Source: Campylorhamphus procurvoides | Lineage: Eukaryota > Chordata > Aves > Passeriformes > Dendrocolaptidae | Length of the DNA: 64,000 nt | Assembly: GCA_013396655.1 (NCBI GenBank) | Contig: WBMV01001018.1 | Span: 434,001 to 498,000, forward strand | Direction: 5' to 3' | Shown: positions 37,001-48,400 of the stretch, piece by piece | How positions within the stretch are numbered: the stretch's first letter is position 1 | How the letters are laid out: each line of letters opens with the position of its first letter | Made by a program: the position numbers and the translations under genes | The notes under the pieces: generated by a model | What the model was told of the DNA's origin: nothing | The model's database searches: none | What the model saw: the letters and a program-made list of their open reading frames with translations, nothing else

Positions 37001-39927
37001 TTTGCATATTTAGTTGCCTGTCTTTGATAGGTGATGTAATAGGTCATATGCTGTTCAACTATTTCTAGGATTTGATGCCTATTTGTTACCTCCTAAATGT
37101 TTGCTTGGTGGTTCTGCTCTCTTTGCCAGGGGCTGTTAATCACAGGAGTCCATACATAACCTTTAACAGAGAGATGAGAAAGTCCCATATTTTTCTTGCA
37201 GGACAAAACTCGAGGCAAGTGCTCCTGGCCACTCAAGGAGACACGTTATTGAGGCAGATGGAGCTTTGTTTTCCCTCCTGAGTGCCCATGTCTGATAGAA
37301 CTGCTTTCAGAGAACTGCTGTGATGCATTTCTTTTTTGATTTGTACACATTTTGGGATGTATTTTCCAGATCCTTACTGAGGCTTTATTTAGATTGACCA
37401 TTCCAGTGTTCTGTTGCTGTCTCCTTTCTTTCACTCTACAGAGTGCAATAATAAAGTCATTTAACTCTAGAGAACACCTGACTTCTGAGCACAAAATTGG
37501 GTGCCTCCCCAGGGTAGGTGCAGTCACACTCAGCAACATCCTGCTGTGCTTCCAGGTCTCCTTAAAGGTGGTGGTGGGATATGGGAGTCAAGGAGGAGCT
37601 GCCTGAGGGATCCAGGGTGTCTCTTCTCCCACCTGATAAATAACCCTCTCTGAAGAAACACCTTTTGGTGCTCCTGAGAGTCTGTTCAGAGAAGATGCCA
37701 ACAGCTCTTTGATGGATGACATGGAAGGTCCTGAACTTCTCTTGTGCACCTGAGTGATGGCATTTTTGGGACGATGCTGTCCTTGGCAGAAGTGGGGTTT
37801 GGGTGTGAACTCACAGTGTGTCCTGCCAGTGACCAGAGGGAGGTTTGTCTGAGGAAACCATGCTTAGCTTGGTGTTTGTCTGCTCTCAGTTGCCATCTCT
37901 AATCTAAGGCCTTTCTCTAACCTATGTTTCCCATTGAAACCACAAGGCAGGAGTGTGAGTTGCTGTTCCATTTCCAGATCTGGATGACTTCCCAGTGGGA
38001 GGAGTTTTTCCAGGAGCCCCATTAAAGGGTTATGGAAGAGAGTGTAGATTAAAAACACATCTCCACAGAAGCAAATGCACACCCACACTGCCTCCCTCCT
38101 GTATCAGGCTGTGACCAAGACCTGGGGGAGCCAGGTTTGCTCTTGGGGCCAGGAGGAGTTTGACTGGCATGGCTGCATCTCCCACCTCGGTAAGCTGGAG
38201 ACATGGCCAGCCTCTGTCCCCCTGGGATGAGGGAGGAGCAGGGACACCTCCATCAGCTCAGGTGGAGCCTGGGTGGAGTTACCTGTCCATCTGTGGTGTG
38301 TGTACATACCTGTCACAGCTGAAGAAAATCCAAGCCCAACTGGAAGATGACTTGTTTGAGGGCAGCTCCCAGCTCTTCAGTTGTGTTGAGTCTGGGCTGC
38401 ATCCACTGTGTCTCAGAACAGCCCTTTTGCCCTGATGTGACAAGGTGATGAGTGTCCTGCTAATCATGCTCCTGGCCTGAACATGCTTGTGAAAAACTGG
38501 CAAGTGTGTTTTGGGTGACCATTTTAATGGAACAAACCCGAGTTGCTTGGCCAGGTTGGTGTTTGGAGGTGGGTTGATGTTGTGTGGGACAGCAGACTCC
38601 CTGGGACTGTTCTCTGCTCAGTGTGGTGGGAGAATGGGGGGCACATGGAGGATTGGGGTGCTGTTTGTAGGGCTCAGCCAGAAGAGTAAGAAGAGCAGGA
38701 ATGAAATCCTGCCTGGATGCTGCAGGTGTTCCAGAATCAGCTCATGTTATATGTGATGTTGTGTTGGGTGTAACTTTGCTTCTGAGATACAATCTCAAAG
38801 GCAACTAAGCCAGGAGAAGACTGACCAGCCTAAGATGTCAATGTTAATATTGGGACTCTGGCCCCCTCAGGTCTCATGGGAACATGTTATTTAGCAAATC
38901 AAAGCTGCAACTTTTGCTGTTTCTGTGTATTGTTCAGTGTTCAGCTGTGCTCCAAGTAGCATTAAAAAGACAGTAAGAAACTGAATTTATTTTGGATGAC
39001 AAAAAATGTGTATAATTAAAGGAATCCGATTTTGGGGAGGTAACCAAGAAAAAACCCACTCGTGCCAAAATATCCCGTGATGCTTCACGAAAACCAAACG
39101 TAACCGAGGATTGAGTTATAACCTATTGTATCTTTAATCCCTGCTTAACATTTGAATAAAAAGAACATTTCTCTATTGAGAAATTAAATGCTCTATATTT
39201 ACATTTTCTTTATGAAACGAGAAGGAATGAAGTCATTGCACTGCATTCTCTTTTGCTTGACTGACATTTGATTTCACACTTTTTAGTCGACTCCAGAGTT
39301 GTATTTTCCATAATAAAAAGAGATTTGTTTTCCCTTGTATGATTAAAGTCCATTCCTTTCTTTGGGTCTTCAGCAAGGGTTGATCATGTTGGTTTTTTTC
39401 CTTTTTAATTTCTGCTTTATTTATTTATTTCACAGACTCTTCAGATAATATTTGTATTTTTTGAGGGTTTTTTTCTTACTTACATGGACTCTAAAGTTGT
39501 TCTAAATGGTACACTCTATGGAGCTACTGATAGTGATTGAGCTTGCCATGTTTAAATCATTGCAGCACAAAGAGTGCATGAGCAGATGTTATAAAACACT
39601 TTGATCTCTGTTATGCCAAGAAACTTGGTAGTGGTGATGTAGGCAAGGTCTCTGAAAGGCCCCAGACACATAGTTTAGAAATAGTTTGGAGTTCAGACCA
39701 GCACTTAGAGCCTCAGAATCTGGGAAACAACTGCACTTTAAGCAGGGAAACCCCACCCAATTCTTTTTTAGCTTTTATATTTCCTCCCTCTTGGGGAAAT
39801 GTGTTCAGTTGGTCTTTATGTCGTGGAGATTTTTTCACCTACTGCTTTCCATCAGCACTCAGAGCTGGGGCAGGACAGGGCACAGCCCCACACTTGTGTA
39901 TCAGAGAGGGGTTTAGATTTTATTTTA
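34086..39927. other. Non-coding sequence, no gene recognised
   Basis: Frame 34212-34670 (minus, 152 codons) begins just downstream of the CR1 copy and is not recognised. GC-rich, guanine-run-containing parts occur at 36510-36570 and 37500-38400 without a complete quadruplex pattern. An A12 run lies at about 36757-36768 and (TTTA)n at 39417-39430. The possible CR1 fragment at 34925-34985 is listed separately. Confidence 0.5.
34925..34985 (-). mobile_element. Possible very degraded CR1 3' tail
   Basis: GGAGGGTCTTTGGAGG followed by AATCCAACACC and TGCAAAG resembles the complement of the CR1 3' end (the GGAAGGGACCT, GGAGGTCATCTAGTCCAACC pattern), but only about 60% of positions fit by eye and no terminal repeat unit is present. 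It may be an old copy on the minus strand or a coincidence. Confidence 0.3.
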
Positions 39928-39950
39928 GTGTTTTTTTTTTAAAAAAACAC
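39928..39950. repeat. T-run/A-run palindrome
   Basis: GTGTTTTTTT at 39928-39937 and AAAAAAACAC at 39941-39950 are exact complements around three central T bases. Low-complexity palindromes of this type arise easily and can slip in length. As RNA, either strand could form a weak hairpin. Confidence 0.85.
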
Positions 39951-39991
39951 ATGCCCTGTAGTGCTGAATATGAGAGGTGCACCCAGACAAC

Positions 39992-40011
39992 CAAACAGTT
40001 GGCTCCATATT
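39992..40011 (+). repeat. First copy of a 20-bp exact direct repeat
   Basis: CAAACAGTTGGCTCCATAT plus one more T at 39992-40011 recurs exactly at 40901-40920. The bases beside the two copies share only a little more (a GTGC shortly upstream). The word is not low complexity. I recognise no family. It may be a remnant of a dispersed repeat or a duplicated protein-binding site. Confidence 0.85.
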
Positions 40012-40900
40012 TCTGAAGGTGCCCCAAGCACCCCTCTGTAACCAGCACTCTGCACTGGATTTTTGGCTGGCAGGGGCCACAAGTGAAAGCACTAAATCCT
40101 GCTCTCAGAACTGCTAATGCCTGTTGACAGAAATGAGTATTGAGGCTTCTCAGCAGCACTGAACCGACACTGCCACTGCCAGAGACCAGCTTTAAACAAC
40201 TTGATTTTATTCCTATTTATGTCCCAAGCCTGGAATTTGGATAGCAGCTATTGTTTTTTCATAAGCCATGTTTTAAAAAGGAGCCTTCGTGGCTTCTGAT
40301 TTATTTCATCTTCATGTCTTCTGTCTTCACAGGGGCTTCAGCAAACTGTTCTCGTAACTGATTTCAGATGATTTCAGAATATTTTATTGTCCTTCCCTCT
40401 GCTGAACCAGGAACACAATATTCTGAGCCTCTGTGGAGGAATTTTAGGCAGAGCGAATAATTCATCTCTCTGCAGAATCATTTTATTATTGTTTCTATTG
40501 CAGAAAGTTACAATTGCCCTATTTTTAGAAGTTTCATGGACTAAATCAGAAGAAGTTTTCTTAGAAGCATAAAAAAAGAAGAAATGGTTTGTAAAACCAG
40601 TATTCACACACTAGGAGAAGGGTTGTATCTGTTTTCTTTTCTAAAATTAGATGCTGTGAAATATGTTGAGAATTGAGTGAGTGCAGAACCTCTCCTGCTG
40701 CATCCCTGGGTTTTGGTTAGGTGGTTTGGTTTGGTTCTACTCTGCCCCTTGGCACTCCTGCACTTGGGGGAAGCTGGAATGCATTGGTACTGCTGTCAAT
40801 ACAATGTATTGATTTCCTTCAGTGCATCAATATTGGTAAAAGGGGAATTTCAATGCTCTGAGTAGCAAGGAAAGGATAAACCTCCAGTGAGCAGGGTGCT

Positions 40901-40920
40901 CAAACAGTTGGCTCCATATT
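40901..40920 (+). repeat. Second copy of a 20-bp exact direct repeat
   Basis: This is the partner of 39992-40011, in the same orientation and 909 bp downstream. It follows CAGGGTGCT and precedes ATGCAGGACTTC. Sequence between the copies shows no sign of being one element. Confidence 0.85.
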
Positions 40921-41814
40921 ATGCAGGACTTCACAACCTAAATATTCAGACATTAGTCAATGTGCTAGCAGAAGTTAAAGGGAAGGATTAAGGAACAAGA
41001 AGAGCTGAACTGGAAACAGAGGGGAGAAGCTCCATGTCTTGGCTTTCAGGAAAGAGGCTGCGTTTGATTGTGGTGAAAAAAGGAATTCTGTGGCATGGGT
41101 CGTGCTCTCACTGAGAAGGTTCATGTGGTCATGCACTTTTATAGAGCTCTCATGCAAAACTAGAAGAGTGGATAAAGGAAATATTAGCCCTAGACTTTGG
41201 AGTGAGCCCTCAGTGCAACAGAGTGGGGGAAAGTGGAATGTCCCAGGAGGGTGTGAAGAAGCAGCTGGGATGTTTTGGGGGATGTGGAGCAGTGGTAAGA
41301 GATGCCCCGAGTAGAATCCACACGAAAGCAGCTGCGGGCTGTGTGTGTTTACAGCACAGCAGCTGGAACACACACCTGCTTGTTGGCTTTGGAGCTCTGC
41401 TTATTTTCATAGCTTTTGGCCATAGCAGAGGCTTCCTGCCAAAAAAAGTTCCATGTGGAATATCCAAGCTTATGACTAAACAACAAGAACTGACTTTGCA
41501 GGGGTGAGAGTATTTGCATGGCACAGAAGTGCTGATGAAATTGTAGCAAAGCTTATACAAATTTGTCTTCTGGCCCCTGCTTAGTATTGGGGTTTGAAGA
41601 GAATGAGTAGGAAGTATGTGTGAAGGAAGTCTTACTGGGGAATTGTTCTTTTCTTCTGAAGTAGTGTGTAATACTGGCTTGGGCTGCTTATTTCCTGGAG
41701 CATTTGAGGAAATTTCAGTGCTCATTAAGATTTTACAAATTGTGGAGATTTCCAGGAGGTGCTTATAACTCTTAGGAGACAGCATGATAGAGCTTATAAT
41801 TTCCTTTCTCCCAG

Positions 41815-41900
41815 TCTATTATAACAGTATAGGAATATATGAATATAATATTAATAATATATAGGCAACTATATTAATTGCATATATATATATATAAAGT
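41815..41900. repeat. AT-rich low-complexity block with (AT)n
   Basis: Almost all bases are A or T, including several ATATA and TAATA words and an alternating AT run at 41882-41896. It would melt easily and is a common type of simple sequence. No replication origin or attachment function can be inferred. Confidence 0.8.
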
Positions 41901-43785
41901 AAGGATTTATAAAAGAATTGAATAATTATGTTGGAACATATTTTACAATGGAAAACATAACTTGGTTATTTGATCAAAAAGGGCCAAGAAGGCTGAAAAA
42001 AATTAACTGCTGAAGTAGTGGAGGATATTTTAAGAAATTCTGGGAGCTTCTGTGAAATACGGAAGAACATTCTTTCTTGTCTTAACTGTAGGAAGAATGT
42101 GATTAATTAAAATATGATGTGTATTTCCATGCTTGTGAAAGTGCCAGAGAACAACCATTGAGCTTGCAAAAGTCTAACTGGATTTTATCATGGAATACAC
42201 AGGAATGAAGGCAGCTGAACGAAAGGTACCCATGGCAGAGAACGCTACAAAAGGGATGAGAACTAAAGAATAGTTGTTTGGTTTTTTCTGTTTGTCTTCC
42301 TTTCCGTAGCATGTAATGGACAAAAATATCTATTGTTATCATTGTTAAGTCTCAAGTGCACAGAGACAGTTTTGATCTGGAAATTTCTGTTGTGCTCCAA
42401 GGCAGTGGTGAAACAAATAACTCTCCTTCCACATCAGGCTGAGGCTCTGCTTCCCCAGCTGGTCCTCTCCTGCTGCACAGGCTTTATTTGGGGTACTTGG
42501 CTCTCTGAGCCAAATGGCATAGAGAGCTCCTAGTCCCATAAAGCAACTGCCTGCTTCTCCTTCCTCCAAATAGCACTTGTGAATGATGCATTAGAAGATG
42601 TAATTTTATATGCCTTTGACTGAAAATGCAAGAAGGAAGCGTTGAGTCTGAGTGAAGAGATGGAAATGAGTGGAAGATGCTCAAAAGTGTCTCATTTGCC
42701 TGCCTGGAAGTGTAACAGGGTAAAAAGACCTAGTAAAGAGCTAGGGAGGAATTTTCTCATCATTCAGGCACTGCTGTGGGTTTTTGCATCCCTTTAAAGC
42801 CCTGGCAGGAGATGGAAATGAAGGTGTTCAGAGCAAGGTAAAAGAAAGAGATTGGGCATCAGGAGTTAATAGAGGAGTGTTCAGCAGAGCTGGTGGAGCT
42901 GCAGCTCACAAAGCAGAAGCGTTAGGGAGTGCTCCCTCCTTCTGTGGGCTTTAAAATGATCTCACCTCCTCTTTCCCCTTGCTACTTCCCTTTGATCATG
43001 CCACAGAACTTGGGATAGATGTTCTGATCTTAACACAAACCCTCTGCTGTTTGGCCATTGAGTGTGAAATGACTGTTGAATTCTTGTAACCCCAGTTACT
43101 CAGCCAGGCCGGGATATTTTACTTTTCTCTTCTGCAATACCCTGGTTTCCATCTTTCATCCAGTGCCTGCCTTTCCCTGAGCAGTGTGGGGACAGGAACT
43201 GGAAGCAGGATTTTATAGGAACTCTCAGCAGCCTTTTTTACAGCAGCACTCTGGCTCTTGCTCCACGTGGGGGATGAACAGGAGCTGTGGAGGACTGGAA
43301 GAGCTTACCCAGTTTCTGTGGTTGACATACAAACAACCACACTTGGGCTGAAGTGAACTTAAATCCAAATTAAACAGCTTATTAGCAAGAGTCTGTAAAC
43401 AGCCATTTCTCTTCTAAAGCAGCCTGACAATGTGGGTCCCAGTTGGATCTAAGCCCTGGTATCCTCAGTCATGTTATCACTTAGGATTAGTAGATTTTTG
43501 TGTTAATGTGGTCTTTAAGAAAGTAAGTTTTTTAAAAAAAATAGTTGACTAGTATCTAGTATCCATTTATGTCAGAGGGAGAAATAGATTTCTGAACTAG
43601 AATCCAGTGTGAACCCCTCTGTGCTGAGCAGGCAGAGGAGCCCCAGGTGTGGGAGAGCCCCGATCTCTGGACGGGTTTGTTGGGATGTCTGGGAGATCCC
43701 TGACCTCGTGCCTTTTGCCCATTGGAATCACATTGTACCAAAGCAACTGGGAGAGCACCCAAAAGAGCCCCCAGCACCTGCACAG

Positions 43786-43867
43786 GGGCTCTGCATCACC
43801 AGATGGGCTCTGTGTCATCAAACAGGATCTCTGCATCACCAGACAGGGGCTCTGCATCACCAAACAG
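43786..43867 (+). repeat. 21-bp minisatellite, four copies
   Basis: Four tandem copies based on GGGCTCTGCATCACCARACAG occur at 43786-43804 (19 bp, two bases short), 43805-43825, 43826-43846 and 43847-43867, differing at a few positions. Because 21 is a multiple of three, each frame gives a seven-residue repeat (for example GLCITKQ). This extends the frames 43609-43887, 43649-43882 and 43722-43925. No start, splice or family evidence supports coding. Confidence 0.92.
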
Positions 43868-45315
43868 CCTGGAGAACCCTAACATGAGCTGGCAGCTTCC
43901 CAGCCAAGGGTCCCTCCATGGGTGAGGCAGCCCAGCCAGGATCTCACCATGCAGCACTCTGTGATATGTTCCACAGCTGGTAGGGAGAGTTTTTTAAGCT
44001 TTATATATTCTCCTCACAGTCACAAACAGTATCTTGAGCTCAGCATTCGTTCAGGTTTATGTAGTTTAGCAAACACGTTTCATTTCTGAGATCCTCAATA
44101 GGGTGAAGGGGGGATTTGCAGACAGAAAAGATGAGAAGGGTTTTTTTGGGGAGGAGCTTTCTAATGTTTTTAGCTTTGGGCTATGAAGTGCTGGAAGCGC
44201 CGCAGAATTCTTTTTTCCTTTACTTATTTTTATTTTTATCTGTGCACCAGGCACTGGTCCATGCTCTGTGCCCTGCCAAAAAGGCTTCAGCATTAATGTG
44301 ACAGACCACCCTGCCCGTGGGTGAGGTGTGTAATTCTTTCTTGGAGCAGAGATCTCGAGCAGAGGCAGCTTGTTATGTCGAAGTGCATGTGGTTTTCTCA
44401 CACGACTTACTTGGCAGTCCAGAGAAAATATTAAACTCCACTTAACTTGGAAAGACCAGGAGGCCTTAAATGCATAGTAAAATATGTCTGCATTTCATTT
44501 CCATTCTTCTCCTCGCTCTCTGTGTTGGAAAGTCTTTGGCAGTGAGGAAGAGAGAGCGTCCCTGCCTCTGAAGTGCCTCCCCATGTCTGAGTGTGCTCTG
44601 CATCAGGAATCACTGCTGGCTTTTGGCAAGGATTTTTTTTTTTTCCATGGTTGCCTATTGAATTTATAAATAGAGATTAAAATGAGTGGTATTAAGAAGG
44701 AGGTAAACCCCCAAACCCAGTATTTGGAGCTGGGAATCACCACAGTCTGTTCTCCAGTTTTGCACAGGGCTCCCTCCTGGGCCTCGCTTGTGCCACACAA
44801 CTCCAAAATAGACTTTTAACATTAAAAGGGTGGATATTTTTCAGCATGAGCATGATGATTTGGTTTTATGAGAGGGTAATTTTTTCATTTAGTAGCTTTC
44901 ATTAAAGGTGGTAAATTAGAGTTTTTAAAGTCTCTCACCTATTAAAACAAATCATTTTTGGGCTTTAGAACATAATTATTGGAAATCGTTAGAAATTATC
45001 TCTCCTAAGGATTAAATTCCTTTAATCAAGTTTCCTATTGAATATAATGGAATTTTTATTTTTTTTGGTGGGTAGCAATTTAATGTTAAACAAATGCTGA
45101 ATATTTACTCTTGCACTTTCTCCTTTTATAATAATATTGATATTAGAACCCGGTTTGAAAAAGGGTTCGATTTATGGGGTTATTTTAGGCAGAATTGTGC
45201 TGTTGTGCTGTGAATACTCGGGAGAGAGCAGGGCTTGCTGACATTCCCACTCTGCTCATCTCCAGCAGCCTGCTGAGGAAGGGGCTGGGATCTGCACCTG
45301 TGTACACAGCATCCA
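43868..45315. other. Non-coding sequence, no gene recognised
   Basis: The frames present are short and mutually overlapping. The part at about 44830-45180 is strongly AT-rich but not simple-repeat-like, with many TTTAA and ATTAAA words and a perfect-copy feel that could reflect a conserved non-coding element. A T10 run lies near 44635-44644 and a T-rich run near 45055-45067. Nothing specific is identified. Confidence 0.5.
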
Positions 45316-45351
45316 GGGGGTGGGAATGGGCATGGATGGGAGAGGGGTGGG
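45316..45351 (+). other. Candidate G-quadruplex motif, six guanine runs
   Basis: Six guanine runs of three to five bases are separated by loops of one, three, seven, three and one bases. Several four-run combinations fit the canonical pattern, so folding is likely in single-stranded DNA or RNA under suitable salt. It lies 40 bases upstream of a second such motif. Confidence 0.7.
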
Positions 45352-45390
45352 CACAGCCTGCACTTAGGTGTGACAAAGCATGAAAGCAAA

Positions 45391-45429
45391 GGGGGGGCCA
45401 GGGGAGCAGGGGCCAGGGGAGCAGGGGGC
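45391..45429 (+). other. Candidate G-quadruplex containing a 15-bp tandem duplication
   Basis: A G7 run is followed by four runs of four or five guanines with loops CCA, AGCA, CCA and AGCA. The part 45398-45427 is two exact copies of the 15-base unit CCAGGGGAGCAGGGG. Long guanine runs with short loops predict a stable quadruplex. The minus frame 45364-45897 (177 codons) begins downstream and reads through this as a proline-rich repeat; it is not a recognised gene. Confidence 0.75.
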
Positions 45430-48400
45430 AGGCAGCTCTGACCCTTCAGCACCCAGCAGCTCCCAAGGATTTCTCAGCTTCAAACCAGCAATCCTGGCAC
45501 ATTCCTGGTCTTTGTGTCGTTCAGGATCTGTTTTCTGTGCTACCTCTCTCAGCGTGCCTGGGAAACAGCCTTCCCATGGAGCTCCAGATGTTTGGAACAG
45601 CACTGTGATTTGGTACATGGAAAGCAAACAGCAACCCCTCTCTGAGCTGCTGGCCATCAGGAAAGGGTGACAGTGACCAGGGTACTGCCAGGCACCTCTA
45701 GGAATTAAATCCTTCGTGCCTTCATTAGGTGTTTGTGTGTTATATTTGTTCAGTAAGTTTTCCTCTTGCCAGGCTGGTGTTGCAAGATTTGCCCCTCCCA
45801 GACCCACAGGAGCTTCAGAGGGGGCTCCCAAAGCAGCTCCTGGGGCTCGGTGTTCCCAGTGTCCCTGCTGAGCCACCTCTGGAACACCCATGGCCAAAAT
45901 GGATGGAAGGGAGAGCTCGTGACCAAATTGCTGTTGGATTCCAAAGAGCTGTAAGAGACAAACGTAGCAGGGAACTGAATCTCAAGCAGAATAATAGGAA
46001 AAACAGCTGCAGAATCTCCTAACACTTCGTGTACAAGCACTCATTTTAAAATGAAAAATTACCATTTCATCAAACTGACATAAAATTGGCTCGTCAAGCA
46101 CTGAAAATGAAATGTGTTTTTCCTTTATTTCTCATTCCTCTTCGTTTTTCATGATACAGTTCAATTTTCAGCTTTTCCTTGCAAAAAAAAAACACAACAA
46201 AAAACACCAACTACTCCTAGAATCTTTCTGGAAATGAAAGCCAACAATTTCATGTGAATTCACAGCTCCTGAAAGGGAGGTTTTTAGCCATCAAACAGTG
46301 GGACTTGCCGTGGAATGGCTGTCGGTACCCAGTCTGACTGTGGGTTCTCTTCCTACTCGGGATGAATCAACCTGAGTTCATTTGAACTGCTAAAAAGCAA
46401 ACAGCTCCAAGATGCAGTGTGAAGCCAAAACTACACAGCACAGGAGTAGAAATGAGTAAATAGCAAGCAATTCAGCTTTGATGTACCTAGATATGCCTCT
46501 AGGACTCTACAATTCCCTGTTTAATCTACTGTCTGTGTTTGAACTTATGCAACAACCTAAATATTTGGGTGTTGCATTTTAACCATCCTGTTTTCATTGG
46601 GGTTTGGAATATATGCTTTCATATGTAGTATTTGAGCATAAAGTGCAGTCGTGTCCTTGACATGTTGATTGGAAAATGGATTTGTAATCTGCCATAGGAA
46701 TAATGATGTGTCCAGATGTGGAGATCAAGTCCCACTGAGCTGCTGCTGCATTGGATGAGCTCAAAACCCCAGCGCTGCTGCGGAAATTGAAAGCATGTTT
46801 GGGAACCAGTTGTTCATCTCCCTTTGCCTGCTCAGGTTGTGCACCCAGCACGTGTGTCCTGCCCCATCCTCATCCCTGGGGCGTTTCCCTGGGATGGTGC
46901 CCATGGAGCAGTCCCCAGGACCATCCCCAGGATGCTCCAAGCGGGATATTTGCAGGGCAGGAGGCCAGAGATCTCCAGTGCACCTGAATTCACATCTTGG
47001 GCCAGCCCTTAATTTCTGATCTCCCTGTGCTCAGCTTTGGACTATGCACATGTGGAAGAATTCTTAATGCAACACATCCCATTACAGGGAACTCTGGTAG
47101 GTCCTCTTTCAGAGTGACTTCACACATTTTAGGGGGAGCAGGTGATTCAGTGGTTGTTGAAGATTTCTGGAGCAAAAAGCTCATCTTACAGAGGGGAGTG
47201 GGGTTGGCCTTAGTGGATCCCCCCTCCCTGGGCTGCTGGAGTGTCCTCACCTTGATGCAAACCCAGGAACATCAGTCCTGATCTGTTCCCATCAAAATGA
47301 ATTCAGAAGGACTTGTTTTCTGCCTTTGTGTTAATACTGATGGGACTTTTTACAAGCATTTCCCCAAAACAGGGCGTTGTATAACCCTGGGTGGTCTAAC
47401 ACTGAGGCATGTGATTTTTAACTCTTCTTGGGTTTAATGAAGTTGAAAATGGTGCTATTTGCTTTAAAGCAGCTTGCCTTAGGTTTGGCCAAGGTACTGA
47501 ATTTGTTATGGTGTATACTGCTAAACAGTGCTCCAGAATTCCAGCCAACGGCCCTGTTTGCAGAGGTGGGGATTTTGTTGGAGTAGAATTTTATTAAATT
47601 TACAGAATAAATGCAATTAAAAGCCAGTAATTTCTAACATCTTATTTGCAGTGAGTGTACAGATTTCAAGCATTGATAGCTTTGCATATTTACTTGGCAA
47701 TTTGTTAAAGTAATTTACTTTGTAATTATTTCATGATTACTTACACTTTGGTGCCATGCCACTCTCTGTTAAGTTAAAAATTTTGTTGTTGGTTCTGTGG
47801 CTCTCAGATCTTTGTACCACTTTGTGTAGGATAGTTCTTTATACCCTCTTCTAATCTTTGACTTTGTTCTAACTTTGACTTTGTTCTAACTTCCTTTGCT
47901 CTGCTTTTGTCTCTTCCTGATCCATCTGTGTGTGGCCAGCCTAAGAGAAACGATGCTTATTAAGATGTCCTTTCAGACCAGTCTGCAGTCTGTTTAGGTG
48001 AACAGTATTTCTATATGTTTTTTACAGAAAAATAGTATTTCCTATGCCATAGGTACTTTCCAACCACATACAAAGAGCAGGGGTTTTCCCCAGAGTGTTC
48101 TAGTCTATAGGATTAACAGAAGCAGAAAGGATGTCCACGCAGCAATTCCCTTGAGTGATCAAGGTACATGTTATATCTGTCTTATGTCTCCTGTTCCTCA
48201 TGACAAATACTCTGCTTCATCCCTTAATGATAAATTCCCCTCATATGAATTCCATGTGGATTTTTGGGTTCAATCCTGGGTTTCCTTCTGGAGCAGCAGC
48301 TTCTGAATTAAAGCCCAGCTGATGCTGGATTAGGCTGTCTCAAGTGCCTGAAGAGCGGAGCAGTGGCAAGGCTTGCACGTGCACTCTGAGGGGGAAATGA

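Larger units (their letters stand above)
40012..43785. other. Non-coding sequence, no gene recognised
   Basis: Frame 41210-41785 (minus, 191 codons) is the second longest in the window. Its translation is rich in Ser, Pro, Lys and Cys without a domain, and two other minus-strand frames plus the plus-strand frames 41039-41314 and 41202-41507 overlap it. I treat it as chance. The AT-rich block at 41815-41900 and the second copy of the 20-bp repeat are listed separately. Confidence 0.5.

Noticed and set aside
37795..37860. GACCAGAGGGAGG as a CTCF site
   Set aside because: Mismatches at core positions of the consensus.
41210..41785. 191-codon minus-strand frame
   Set aside because: Overlapped by other long frames on both strands, no motif or family resemblance, no splice support.
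45364..45897. 177-codon minus-strand frame
   Set aside because: Runs through the guanine-rich duplication, giving an artificial Pro/Ser/Gly repeat. No family.
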